Shown in pieces: positions 46,886 through 56,800 of a stretch of DNA of 64,000 bases. How positions within the stretch are numbered: the stretch's first letter is position 1; each line of letters starts with the position of its first letter. The notes beneath the pieces were generated by a model. It made no database searches. It was not told where the DNA came from and saw only the letters and a list, made by a program, of their open reading frames with translations. This DNA is from DAOMFB01 sp963801475 (GTDB lineage Bacteria > Acidobacteriota > Thermoanaerobaculia > UBA5066). The stretch is taken from contig CAWDEX010000001.1 of NCBI GenBank assembly GCA_963801475.1, forward strand, positions 434,001 to 498,000. Direction: 5' to 3'. A program made the position numbers and the translations under genes.

Positions 46886-48451
46886 CAGGACAACGGATCA
46901 CGGGCGCCCTCGCGCGCCGGCCGCGCCAGCCTCTCGCCCGTCCAGCTCCAGAAGGGGGTCGTCCGGCTCGGCAACCTCGGCCTCCTCTCGGCCTGCGCTC
47001 TGACGATCATCCTGATCCTAGGCCGGATCCTCATGGCGTGGAGCCCGTCGCCCCCCGCGCTCCCGCCGATCCTCCCCTACGCCGAGATCGCCGCGGTCGC
47101 TCTCTCGCTCGGGATCTGGGCGTACTCGCGGCGGGAAGGGGTCGACGCCGGTGAGGTCCTCGACCGCGGCCTCGTCTACGAGGTCCTGCTGGGCTTCCTG
47201 ATGGCCGTCATCCACCATGGAATCCCCTGGGAGGGAGCGACCGTGACGCGCGGCTGGGCGCCGGTTGCGGTCTGGATCATCGTCTACCCGCTCATGGTGC
47301 CGGGGACGCGCGGAAAGACGACCCTCGCCACCGTGGCCACGGCGGCCATGGACCCGGCGGGCCTCTTCGTCAACGTCGCCGCCGGCCTCCCGATGCCGCC
47401 GTCCTACGTCCTCGCCCAGATGTTCCTTCCCACGGCGGTCTCCGTCGTGATCGCCCTCCTCGGCGCCCGGATCGTCCACCAGCTGACCGTCGACGCGGAG
47501 ACGGCGAGCGAGATGGGCTCCTACCGGCTCGTCTCCCTCATCGGCAAGGGGGGCATGGGAGAGGTCTGGCGCGCCGAGCACCGGATGCTCGCCCGGCCCG
47601 CCGCCATCAAGATCATCCGTCCCGACGGGGCCGGCGGGCGCGAGGCCATCGAGCGGTTCAAGCGCGAGGCGGAGGCGACCGCCACGCTCCGCTCGCCGCA
47701 CACCGTCCAGCTCTACGACTTCGGCCTGACGGACGACGGCTGCTTCTTCTCGGTCATGGAGCTCCTCGACGGCTTCGCGCTCGACGACATGGTGGAGCGC
47801 TGGGGGCCGATGCCGCCGGCGCGGACCGTCCACATCCTGCTCGGCGTCTGCCGGTCGCTCCGCGAGGCGCACCGTCTCGGGCTCGTCCACCGCGACATCA
47901 AGCCGGGGAACATCTTCCTCTGCCGGTCGGGGACCGAGGTGGACCACGTGAAGGTCCTCGACTTCGGACTCGTCAAGGAGATCGCCAACCCCGACGCCAG
48001 CGTGACGCAGACGGGCTTCGTCACGGGGACGCCCGGCTTCATGGCCCCCGAGATGGCCCTCGGCAAGAAGGAGATCGACGGGCGGACCGACCTCTACTCC
48101 CTCGCGTGCGTCGGCTTCTTCCTCCTGACCGGCGAGACGGTCTTCGACAAGAAGACGCCCATCGAGATCATCATGGACCATGCCCGGACGCCGGCGCCGC
48201 GCCCGTCGGAGAAATCGGGGATCGCGGTCCCCGAGGGGCTCGAGGACCTCCTGATGGACTGCCTCGCCAAGGAGCCCAGGGACCGGCCCGACAGCGCGCG
48301 GGAGGTGGAGAGGCGGCTCTGGGCCCTGTACCTGCCGGACATCTGGACGCCCGACAAGGCGGAGCGGTGGTGGGCCGAGCACGTCTCGCCGTTTCTCCCG
48401 CAGGCGTCGGCGCACCTCGAGACGCCGCGGACGCGCGTCGAACCGGCCTGA
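46865..48451 (+). CDS. Membrane Ser/Thr protein kinase with N-terminal sensor region
   Basis: 528 residues. Unlike the island kinases, the sensor is N-terminal: four to six hydrophobic helices (LLSACALTIILILGRILMAW, YAEIAAVALSLGIWAY, VAVWIIVYPLMV and others) precede the kinase at about 217-500. Kinase motifs are intact: IGKGGMGEVWRAEH, AAIKII, HRDIKPGNIFL, LDFGLV, GFMAPEMALG. The GTG start keeps the conserved VPKILCR beginning shared with the remnant at 43696. It was the divergent partner of the glycosylase before the insertion. The SRAP gene follows after 11 nt, perhaps in the same transcript. Confidence 0.88.
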   Translation: MPKILCRQDNGSRAPSRAGRASLSPVQLQKGVVRLGNLGLLSACALTIILILGRILMAWSPSPPALPPILPYAEIAAVALSLGIWAYSRREGVDAGEVLDRGLVYEVLLGFLMAVIHHGIPWEGATVTRGWAPVAVWIIVYPLMVPGTRGKTTLATVATAAMDPAGLFVNVAAGLPMPPSYVLAQMFLPTAVSVVIALLGARIVHQLTVDAETASEMGSYRLVSLIGKGGMGEVWRAEHRMLARPAAIKIIRPDGAGGREAIERFKREAEATATLRSPHTVQLYDFGLTDDGCFFSVMELLDGFALDDMVERWGPMPPARTVHILLGVCRSLREAHRLGLVHRDIKPGNIFLCRSGTEVDHVKVLDFGLVKEIANPDASVTQTGFVTGTPGFMAPEMALGKKEIDGRTDLYSLACVGFFLLTGETVFDKKTPIEIIMDHARTPAPRPSEKSGIAVPEGLEDLLMDCLAKEPRDRPDSAREVERRLWALYLPDIWTPDKAERWWAEHVSPFLPQASAHLETPRTRVEPA

Positions 48452-48462
48452 CGGAGGCGCCG

Positions 48463-49122
48463 GTGTGCGGCCGCTACTACTTCTTCACCCCGGCCGACAT
48501 CGTGGCGGAGCGGTTCGGGCTGTCCGGGGCGCCGACCCTTCGCCCCCGCTACAACATAGCGCCGCAGTCCGAGGCCTTCGTGGTCGTCGCCGAGGGAGGC
48601 GCCCGCCGCCTCGCGGCGATGCGGTGGGGGCTCGTCCCGTCGTGGTCGAAGGACCCGACGTCGGCGTACAGGATGATCAACGCGCGCGCGGAGACGGTGC
48701 CCGAAAAGCCGAGCTTCCGCGGCCCCTTCCGGCGGCAGCGGGCTCTCGTCCCGGCGGACGGCTTCTACGAGTGGAAGCGCGAGGCGTCGGGGAAGCGCCC
48801 GTACGCCCTGCGGCTCTCGTCCCGCGAGCCCTTCGCCATGGCCGGACTCTGGGACCGGTGGAAGGCGCCGGAGGGGAGCGAGCTTCTCTCGTTCACGATC
48901 CTGACGACCGCGGCGAATCCCCTCGTCTCGTCGGTTCACGACCGGATGCCGGTCATCCTGCCGCGCGAGGCCGAGGCGACGTGGCTCGACGCGGACCAGG
49001 GCGAGGGCGCGCTCAAGGCGCTTCTCGTTCCGTACGCCGGCGAGATGGAAGCCCTGCCGCTGTCGACCGCCGTCAACAACCCGCACAACGACGGGCCGGA
49101 GCTGCTCGACCCGGCCGGCTGA
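48463..49122 (+). CDS. SRAP-domain protein (YedK/HMCES-like)
   Basis: 219 residues. After removal of the initiator residue the catalytic Cys2 of CGRYYFFTP is exposed. PRYNIAPQSEAFVV, RMINARAETVPEKPSFR, and VPADGFYEWKRE are SRAP signatures. LVSSVHDRMPVIL holds the catalytic His. It binds abasic sites in single-stranded DNA and forms a protective crosslink. GTG start with ACGGAGG. Position near a glycosylase gene, which makes abasic sites, is suggestive only. Confidence 0.9.
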   Translation: MCGRYYFFTPADIVAERFGLSGAPTLRPRYNIAPQSEAFVVVAEGGARRLAAMRWGLVPSWSKDPTSAYRMINARAETVPEKPSFRGPFRRQRALVPADGFYEWKREASGKRPYALRLSSREPFAMAGLWDRWKAPEGSELLSFTILTTAANPLVSSVHDRMPVILPREAEATWLDADQGEGALKALLVPYAGEMEALPLSTAVNNPHNDGPELLDPAG

Positions 49123-49134
49123 CGGGGCGGCGCG

Positions 49135-50355
49135 TCAGGGAACGGGGAGCGGTGGGGGCTCGACGGGCTCGGACGTCTCCGCCTCGGCCACCTCGACGCG
49201 GTTCCGTCCGCGCCGCTTGGCCCGGTAGAGGGCATGGTCCGCGGCACGGACGAGCGCCTCGGCGGAGAGGATCTCGCCGGGGTCGACCGCCGCCACGCCG
49301 AAGCTCGAGGTGATGGAGACAGGAGGGGCGTCGGCCGGGTGAATCTCCTCGGATTCCAGCCCCGCCCGAAGCCGCTCCGCGAGGGCGGCCGCCTCGGCCC
49401 GACCACAGTCGGGGAGGACGACGAGGAACTCTTCGCCTCCCCAGCGTCCCACGGCGTCGTGGGGTCGGACGAGGGCCTGCATCCGCCGCCCCGTCTCGTA
49501 GAGGGCGCGGTCGCCGGCCTGGTGGCCGTAGGCGTCGTTGATGTCCTTGAACCAGTCGAGGTCGGCCAGGACGACGGCAAAGGAGCTGCCCTGGTGCCGG
49601 GCGCGCCGGAGTCCGCGCTCGACGACGTCGAGGATGGCCGATCGGTTCCAGAGCCCCGTCACCGCGTCGCGCGTCGCCTGTGCGTGGAGCGCCTCGCGCG
49701 ACTCCTCCAGCTCGTGCGTCTTCTCGGCCAGTTCACGGACCAGCTCGCGCGCGAGGCGGACGACGTCGGTCAGCCGCCGCCGGACCCGGTCCGCGGGGTG
49801 CGAGGCGACCGCGAGATAAACGCAGGCGATCCAGATGAAGAAGGCCTTCATCAGGCCGAGCGGCCAGTCGACGGCATCGCCGAGCCCGGAGCGGAAGAAG
49901 AGCATCGCCAGATAGGCCGCCGTCCCGACATGGCCGTAGACGAGGACATGCAGGCTTCCCCGCGAGCTCTGGTTCGCTACGTGGGCCGTGGGAACCCAGA
50001 AGTAGAGGCTCTTCTCGGCGCCGGTCAGCCAGATCGCGGCGGTGATCGGCAGGAAGTCGACCGCGAGGGCCGCGAGCGCGGCGGGCATCGTCGCACCGGT
50101 CCGTTCGGCGACGCGCTGGACGACCGAGGAGAGCGCCGCCCAGCCGACGGAGAGGGCGAGCCACCAGTGGATCGTCGAGTTCGGGACCTCGGGACCGATG
50201 AATCGGCCGTGGACCCAGATCCCGAAGGCGAGGACGAGAAATCCGAAGACACGGAGCGCGGGGATCTCCACCGCGAAGAGCCGGTGGTTGCGCGCCCGCT
50301 TCCGCGCCTCGGCGGCGACGGGATCGAGGTCGAGGTCGGATCGAAGGAGGACCAT
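49135..50355 (-). CDS. Diguanylate cyclase (GGDEF) with membrane region
   Basis: 406 residues. Six or so hydrophobic helices in the first 200 residues (ALRVFGFLVLAFGIWVHG, WWLALSVGWAALSSVV, LAALAVDFLPITAAIWL), a short coiled coil (ELVRELAEKTHELEESREAL), then a GGDEF domain. The active-site motif is GGEEF (GRWGGEEFLVVLPD) and the inhibitory I-site RPHD sits five residues before it. Makes cyclic di-GMP with product inhibition. Its 3' end converges with the SRAP gene. Confidence 0.9.
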   Translation of the reverse strand: MVLLRSDLDLDPVAAEARKRARNHRLFAVEIPALRVFGFLVLAFGIWVHGRFIGPEVPNSTIHWWLALSVGWAALSSVVQRVAERTGATMPAALAALAVDFLPITAAIWLTGAEKSLYFWVPTAHVANQSSRGSLHVLVYGHVGTAAYLAMLFFRSGLGDAVDWPLGLMKAFFIWIACVYLAVASHPADRVRRRLTDVVRLARELVRELAEKTHELEESREALHAQATRDAVTGLWNRSAILDVVERGLRRARHQGSSFAVVLADLDWFKDINDAYGHQAGDRALYETGRRMQALVRPHDAVGRWGGEEFLVVLPDCGRAEAAALAERLRAGLESEEIHPADAPPVSITSSFGVAAVDPGEILSAEALVRAADHALYRAKRRGRNRVEVAEAETSEPVEPPPLPVP

Positions 50356-50442
50356 CGGTCGTTCGGGTGCGTCTGAAACGACGAGGATAGCCCGCCTCGG
50401 GCCGGATTCGAATCCGGAGGCGTGGGGAGCGAGAATCCGCGG

Positions 50443-50952
50443 ATGCGTTTCCCCCTCGCCGCCCTCCTCGTCGTGCTCCTCGTCGCCTGCTCGTCCGCCC
50501 CCCCGTCCCTGTCGCGGCCGCGCGCCTTCGTCCTCGTGGAGTCCTCCGGTGGGAGTTCCGAAACCGAGGCCTTCGTGGGGCGATTCCTCTCCGTCCTCTC
50601 GGACGCGGGGGCGGGAAACGTGGCCGACGCCCGCCTCGCCGGGGCGAAGCTGGAACTCCTTCGCGATCCGTCGTCGCCCGAGGCCGTCCGCTTCCGCTCC
50701 GCGTATCCGGGCGACGGCTACCTGGGACTCGACCTGCCGCCGTGCTTCTTCGCCGGCCGGGCCGCCGGCGTCAAGTGCCCCGCGACCGTGACCCTGCTGT
50801 CGCCCGAGGGGAAGGAGCTGGCGAAGCTGGAGACCTCGGCCTCGAACTCGACAGGGTATTCTTCCGACTCCGAGAGGAACCCGGAAGCCGAGGCTTCACG
50901 GGCGGCCGGAGAGAAGGCGGCGAAGAAGCTCCTCGCCGTCCTGACGCGTTGA
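50443..50952 (+). CDS. Lipoprotein of unknown function
   Basis: 169 residues with a lipobox signal (LAALLVVLLVACSSAP; Cys16). The mature part has FVLVESSGGSSETEAFVGRF, a Cys pair (PPCFFAG, VKCPAT) and a C-terminal helix (EAEASRAAGEKAAKKLLAVL). No family is recognised. Start is the ATG that gives the cleanest signal; a GTG 21 nt upstream is possible. Divergent from the GGDEF gene. The next genes are the korAB pair after about 95 nt. Confidence 0.65.
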   Translation: MRFPLAALLVVLLVACSSAPPSLSRPRAFVLVESSGGSSETEAFVGRFLSVLSDAGAGNVADARLAGAKLELLRDPSSPEAVRFRSAYPGDGYLGLDLPPCFFAGRAAGVKCPATVTLLSPEGKELAKLETSASNSTGYSSDSERNPEAEASRAAGEKAAKKLLAVLTR

Positions 50953-50997
50953 GTCATCACGCGAGGCATCCTGTTTGAACTGAGTCATTTGAATCAT
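50950..50997. promoter_or_regulatory. TGAGTCAT-type repeats upstream of korA
   Basis: TGAGTCAT at 50950-50957 and 50981-50988, and TGAATCAT at 50990-50997, between the lipoprotein gene and korA. Each is nearly palindromic (TGAnTCA core). They stand out in a GC-rich background and may be operator half-sites; no regulator is known. Confidence 0.4.
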
Positions 50998-51046
50998 CGC
51001 GGGGGAAAGCCTCACCGCAGAGACTTGCCGGCCGGAGGTCGCGTCC

Positions 51047-52816
51047 ATGCCATCTACGGAACTCACTCTCGGAATCGTCGGCTCCGGCGGCGACGGCGTC
51101 ATCACCGTCGGCGACATCATCTCGCAAGCCGCTGCGTTCGAAGGACTCAACGTCATCAAGACGGAGGCCTACGGCCCGCAGATCCGGGGGGGCGAGTCGT
51201 CCTGCAACGTCCGGATCGCGGTCAAGCACATCGAGGCGCAGGCCGACCGCGTGGACGTCCTGGTCGCCTTCAACTGGCCGGATTTCAACCGCTTCAAGGG
51301 GGAGCTGCTCCCGGGTGACGACGCCATCATCCTCTACGAGGCTTCCGACCCGACGCCCGTTCCGGAAGGGATCGCGCCGAAGGGCGTGCGCGTCCCGGTC
51401 CCCTTCGTCCAGCTCGCCACGGACTCGGCGGGAACGAAGGCGGCCAAGAACATCGTCACGCTCGGCATCCTGGCCGGGCTCTTCAACGTGTCGGTCGACG
51501 CCATCCGCGCCGCCATCGCCAAGAAGTTCAGCGGGAAGAAGGCGGGGCTCCTCGACGCCAACATCAAGGGTTTCGAGGCCGGGATCGCCTTCGCGAAGAC
51601 GCTCGGGACCATCGGCGAGGCGAAGCGGCTCGAGTACGTGAAGGGGAGCCCGAAGGTCCTCCTCTCGGGGAACGAGGCGTGCGCCATCGGCGCCCTCCAC
51701 GCCGGCTGCCGCTTCTTCGCCGGCTACCCGATCACCCCCTCCTCCGAGGTGCTCCACTTCCTCTCCGAGTGGCTGCCGCGCCACGGGGGCTCCGTCGTCC
51801 AGACCGAGGACGAGCTCGCCGCCATCGGCGCCGTCGTCGGCGCGTCGTTCGCCGGCGTCAAGTCGATGACCTCCACCTCCGGCCCGGGCCTTTCGCTGAT
51901 GACCGAGATGCTGGGCCTCGCGGCGATGGCGGAGGTGCCGACCGTCGTCTGGAACGTCCAGCGGGGCGGCCCGTCCACGGGGCTTCCGACGAAGAGCGAG
52001 CAGTCGGACCTCTTCCAGGGGGTCTTCGCCGGGCACGGCGACCAGCCGCGTGTCGTCCTGTCGGCGGAAGACGTCGAAACCTGCTTCCACTCCACCGTCG
52101 ACGCCTTCAACATCGCCGAGGAGTTCCAGATCCCGGTCGTCGTCCTGGCCGACCAGTCGATCGCGCAGCGCCGCGAGACGGTACGCCCCGAGGCGTTCCG
52201 GCACGCCGTGATCGACCGGCGCGTGCCGACGCCCGAGGAGATGGCTCCGTATCGCCGGTACAAAGAGACGGCCGACGGCGTCTCGCCGATGTCGATCCCC
52301 GGGATCAAGGAAGGGATCTACCAGACGAACGGCCTCGAGCACGACGAGTCCGGCCGCCCGAGCTCCATGCACCTCATGCACGAACAGATGAGCGCCAAGC
52401 GATACCGGAGGCTCCGACCCATCCGCGACAAGTACCACGACTTCTACCGGATGGGCCCCGAGAAGGCCGACCTCGGCATCCTCTGCTGGGGCTCCTCGAA
52501 GGGGACGGTCCACGAGGCCATCGAGGCCGCCAATGCGGCGGGCGCGAAGGTGGCCGGCTTCTCGCCGAAGGTGCTCTACCCCTTCCCGAAGGCGCAGTTC
52601 CTCGAGTTTCTGAACAGCGTCAACCAGGTCCTCGTCATCGAGGTCTCCTTCGCCGCCCAGTTCTACAAGTACATCCGGACCTTCATCGACCTTCCCGAGC
52701 ACCGCGTGAAGGTCGTCGCCCGCTCGGGCGGGAAGAACCTGAGCGTGCCCGAGGTCGCGGAGCAGATCAAGAAGGCGCTTTCGGAAATGCCGATGCACAA
52801 GGAGGTGCTGATTTGA
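51047..52816 (+). CDS. korA: 2-oxoacid:ferredoxin oxidoreductase, fused gamma-alpha subunit
   Basis: 589 residues. The gamma domain (about 1-190) opens with GIVGSGGDGVITVGDIIS and has QIRGGESSCNVRI. The alpha domain follows with FFAGYPITPSSEVLH, VVQTEDELAAIGAVVGASFA and GPSTGLPTKSEQSDL. With the thiamine-binding subunit next to it, it makes a heterodimer-type enzyme that forms or cleaves CoA esters of 2-oxoacids (2-oxoglutarate or similar) with ferredoxin. Overlaps korB by TTGA. Substrate is inferred. Confidence 0.9.
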   Translation: MPSTELTLGIVGSGGDGVITVGDIISQAAAFEGLNVIKTEAYGPQIRGGESSCNVRIAVKHIEAQADRVDVLVAFNWPDFNRFKGELLPGDDAIILYEASDPTPVPEGIAPKGVRVPVPFVQLATDSAGTKAAKNIVTLGILAGLFNVSVDAIRAAIAKKFSGKKAGLLDANIKGFEAGIAFAKTLGTIGEAKRLEYVKGSPKVLLSGNEACAIGALHAGCRFFAGYPITPSSEVLHFLSEWLPRHGGSVVQTEDELAAIGAVVGASFAGVKSMTSTSGPGLSLMTEMLGLAAMAEVPTVVWNVQRGGPSTGLPTKSEQSDLFQGVFAGHGDQPRVVLSAEDVETCFHSTVDAFNIAEEFQIPVVVLADQSIAQRRETVRPEAFRHAVIDRRVPTPEEMAPYRRYKETADGVSPMSIPGIKEGIYQTNGLEHDESGRPSSMHLMHEQMSAKRYRRLRPIRDKYHDFYRMGPEKADLGILCWGSSKGTVHEAIEAANAAGAKVAGFSPKVLYPFPKAQFLEFLNSVNQVLVIEVSFAAQFYKYIRTFIDLPEHRVKVVARSGGKNLSVPEVAEQIKKALSEMPMHKEVLI

Positions 52817-53688
52817 GCGCCACCGTTCCCACCTTCACCGCGGGGGACTACAGGACCGACCTGAAGCCCGTCTGGTGCGCCGGATGCGGCGACTTCGGCG
52901 TCCTGACCGCCCTCTACCGCGCCATGGCCGAGCAGCAGTGGAAGCCGTGGGAGACGGTCGTCATCTCCGGAATCGGCTGCTCGTCGCGCCTTCCCGGCTA
53001 CGTCGCGACGTACGGCTTCAACACCGTCCACGGCCGCGCCCTGCCGCTGGCGACCGGCGTCAAGGTCGCCCGGCCCGAGCTGCACGTCGTCGCGGTCGGA
53101 GGGGACGGAGACGGGCTCGCCATCGGAGGGAATCACCTCCTCCATTCGTGCCGCCGCAACCTCGACGTGACCTACATCCTGATGGACAACGAGATCTACG
53201 GCCTCACGAAGGGGCAGGCGGCTCCGACGACGCCGTCCGGCGACAAGACGAAGTCGACCTTCTACGGGAACCCCGAGCCCAGCTTCGACCCGTGCGAGGT
53301 GGCGATCTCCGTCGGGGCCACGTGGGTCGGCCGCGCGTTCTCGGGGGACGTGAAGGGGACCGTGGAGCTGATATCGAAGGCGCTCGCGCACCACGGCTTC
53401 GCCTTCCTGAACGTCATGTCCCCTTGCGTCACGTGGCGCGGCGAGGACCAGTTCAAGTCGTTCAAGGCGAAGTCCCGGCCGATCCCGGAAGGGCACGACC
53501 GGACGAGCCGGGGGGCGGCGCTCCAGTTCACCCGCGAGACCGACGTCATGTCGCTCGGCGTCCTTTACGAGGTCGAGGCGCCGTCCCTCATCGACCGCCT
53601 CACGGAGATGAAGACCCGGGCGCGGGCCAAGCAGACGAAGGAGCCGACCACGGACGACATCGTCCGCTCGTTCCTGCCGAAGCTCTGA
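52813..53688 (+). CDS. korB: 2-oxoacid:ferredoxin oxidoreductase, beta subunit
   Basis: 291 residues from a TTG start that overlaps the korA stop, the frame that gives the full N-terminus. WCAGCGDFGVL and GIGCSSRLPGY hold Cys residues for the 4Fe-4S cluster. GDGDGLAIGGNH and MDNEIYGLTKGQ bind thiamine diphosphate and magnesium. SPCVTW supplies another cluster Cys. Length fits KorB/OorB-type proteins. Followed 24 nt later by a strong terminator, so korAB is a closed two-gene operon. Confidence 0.9.
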   Translation: MSATVPTFTAGDYRTDLKPVWCAGCGDFGVLTALYRAMAEQQWKPWETVVISGIGCSSRLPGYVATYGFNTVHGRALPLATGVKVARPELHVVAVGGDGDGLAIGGNHLLHSCRRNLDVTYILMDNEIYGLTKGQAAPTTPSGDKTKSTFYGNPEPSFDPCEVAISVGATWVGRAFSGDVKGTVELISKALAHHGFAFLNVMSPCVTWRGEDQFKSFKAKSRPIPEGHDRTSRGAALQFTRETDVMSLGVLYEVEAPSLIDRLTEMKTRARAKQTKEPTTDDIVRSFLPKL

Positions 53689-53712
53689 CCGTCCGAAGAA
53701 GTACGGGATGAC

Positions 53713-53742
53713 GGGGCCGGGCGTTTTGCCCGGCCCCTTTTT
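53713..53742 (+). terminator. Rho-independent terminator after korAB
   Basis: 10-bp stem GGGGCCGGGC / GCCCGGCCCC with a GTTTT loop and a TTTTT tail. The strongest terminator in the window. Confidence 0.92.
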
Positions 53743-53871
53743 CATGTTGTGGTCCGTGGCCCTCGTCGCCGGTGACGGCCACGCTTCAGGGAATCCTCTT
53801 TGTCCCGGTGCCCAAGCCGCGGCCATCGTTCCTCAGGGACGCGTTGATGATGCCAGAGTCCCCGGCTGGCC

Positions 53872-56800
53872 TCACGAGAGGGTCGGCTCGGCGCTCGGCC
53901 GGCCGAAGAAGCTGTAGATGGTGGGGAGGACGAAGAGCGTCAGGATCGTCGAAGTGACGAGGCCCCCGATCACGACCGTGGCTAGTGGCCGCTGGACCTC
54001 GGCCCCCGAACCGGTCGAAAGCGCCATCGGGACGAATCCGAGCGAGGCGACGAGAGCGGTCATGAGGACGGGGCGGAGGCGGAGGCCGCAGGCTCGTCGA
54101 AGAACGTCTTCGACGCCCAGGTCCGACCTCCCCTCGAGATCGCGGATCTGAGTCATCAGGACGACGCCGTTCAGCACGGCGACGCCGAAGAGCGCAATGA
54201 ATCCCACGGCCGCGGCGATCGAGAAGGGGAGACCCCTGAGCGCGAGCGCGATGACGCCGCCCGTGGCGGCCAGGGGGACGTTGAGGTAGATGAGCACGGC
54301 AGGCATCAGCGCCCCGAAAGCGAAATAGAGCATCGCGAAAATCAGGGCGAGAGCGAGGGGAACGACGACCGCCAGCCGCCGGGAGGCGCGCTTGAGGTTC
54401 TCGAACTGCCCCCCCCAGCGAATGTAGTACCCGTCGGGGAGATGCACGTCGTCCCGGAGCCTCGCTTGTGCCTCTGCCACGAAGGAGGCCACGTCACGGC
54501 CACGCACGTTCACCTCGACGACGACGCGCCTCCGGACGGCCTCGCGCGAGATTTGTGCCGGCCCGGTGTCCAGAGCGATTTCGGCGAGCTGCCCGAGGGG
54601 GACGAGGGTGCCTCCCGGGGCCGCGACAGGGGCGTTCCCGAGGCCCTCGATCGTCCGGGCCGTGTCGTCGTCGAAACGCACGGCGAGCGAGAATCGGCGC
54701 TGGCCCTCGAAGACGGTCCCGACGATCTTCCCCGCCCGCGCGGCCTCGACCGTGTCGAGGACATCGCTCACCGAAATGCCGTACCGAGCGCAGCGATCCC
54801 GGTCGACCTTGACGCGCAGAACGGGGAGACCCGCGGTCTGCTCGGCCTTCACGTCCTCCGCACCGGGGACGGTAGCCACGACCCGAGCGATCTCCTCGCC
54901 CTTCTGGCGGAGCGTCTCGAGATCGTCGCCGAAGAGCTTGATGCCGACGTCTGACCTCACACCCGCGATCAGCTCATTGAACCTCATCTCGATCGGCTGC
55001 TGGAACGAGAAACCGACGCCCGGGACGGTCTCGTCGAGGGCCTTCTCCATCTTCTCTACAAGCGCGCCCTTGGACCTGGCCGACGTCCACTCGTCCTTCG
55101 GCTTCAGGATCACGAAGACGTCTCCGAGCTCGATCCCCATGACGTCGGTGGCGAGTTCGGGGGTCCCCGACCGGCTCACGACGGTGATCACCTCCGGAAA
55201 CCTCTTCAGGACTCGCTCGATCCGACCCGTGCTGGCCGCGACCTCCGAGATTCCGACCGATGGGGGGCGGATCGCGCTGATCGAGAGGTCGCCCTCGTCG
55301 AGGCGCGGCAGGAACTCGCCGCCGAGCCTCGAAGCGATGACGGCGCCCGCTGCGACGGCGAGGATTGCGGCGAGGACGATCGAGGTCCTTCGTACGAGGC
55401 AGACATCGAGTCCGCGAAGGTAAAGGGCTCTCAGTCGCCCGACGAAGCGCGGCTCGTGCTCGCGTCCCGTCTTCTTCAGAAAGAGCGACGCAAGCACCGG
55501 TGTGAGCGTCAACGTCAGCAACAGGGAGCCGGCGATGGCGAAGACGACGGTCCACGCCATTGGCTTGAACATCTTCCCCTCGATGCCCTGGAGGCTCAGG
55601 ATGGGGAGGTAGACGAGAACGATGATGCCGATGCCGAAGCTGATCGGCCGGACGACCTCGTGGGCGGCCTCGGCCGTCAGCTGGCGCACGGTCTTCTCCC
55701 GGCCTTCGGGCTCCGACAGCCGCCGGACGATGTTCTCGACGAGGACGACGGCGCCGTCCACGATCAATCCGAAGTCGATTGCTCCGAGGCTCATGAGGTT
55801 CGCCGAGATTCGCGACTGGACCATCCCTGTGAAGGCGAGAAGCATCGAGAGCGGGATCGCGGACGCGACGATGAGACCGGCGCGAACGTTCCCGAGGAAG
55901 GCGAAGAGGACGGCGACGACGAGGATGCCCCCCTCGAGGAGGTTCGTCTCGACTGTGCGAATCACGCGGCGGACGAAGGTCGCGCGGTCGTAATACGGGA
56001 CGATCCGAATTCCCTTGGGCAGCGTCGGCTGCAGCTCCTCGACGGCGTGGCGGGCCCGGGTCGCCACCGCGAGTGCGTTCTCGCCAGCGAGCATCTGAAC
56101 GAGGCCGATGACGGTCTCGCCGTCGCCGTCGGCCGTCGCCACGCCGATACGGAGCATCGACCCTTCCCGCACCTGGGCGACGGCGCCGACCGTGACGGGG
56201 GTCCCCTCGGGGCCGGCCTTCAGAACGATCTTCTCGATGTCGGCGAGCGAGCCGACGAGGCCCTCCCCGCGGACGATGTACTGCTCGCGGTTGTGCTCGA
56301 TGTAGCCGCCACCCGCGTTCGCGTTACCTCGCCCGACGGCCTCGAAGACCTCCTTCAGGGAGAGACCATGCGCCTGGAGTTTCGCCGGGTCGACGACGAC
56401 CTGGTACTGCTTCGGAATTCCTCCCCAGGTGTTGACCTCCGTGACGCCTGGGACGGCGCGAAGCCGGGGCGCGATCATCCAGTCGAGGATCGTCCGGCGC
56501 TCCATCGCCGAGACGCCGTCACCCTCGACGGTGAACTGAAAGACGTCGCCGAGCCCGGTCGTGACCGGCCCCATCTCGGGGTTGCCCTGGCCCTGTGGGA
56601 TCGCCTCGCGGGCCTGGACGAGACGCTCGGCCACGAGCTGGCGGGCGAAGTAGACATCGACGCCGTCCTCGAAGACGACCGTCACGGCCGAGAGGCCATA
56701 GCGGGAAACGGATCGGATTTCCCTGAGCTTCGGGAGGCCGTTCATCGCCGCTTCGACCGGGTAAGTCACGAACTGCTCCATCTCGACCGGTCCGAGGGCT

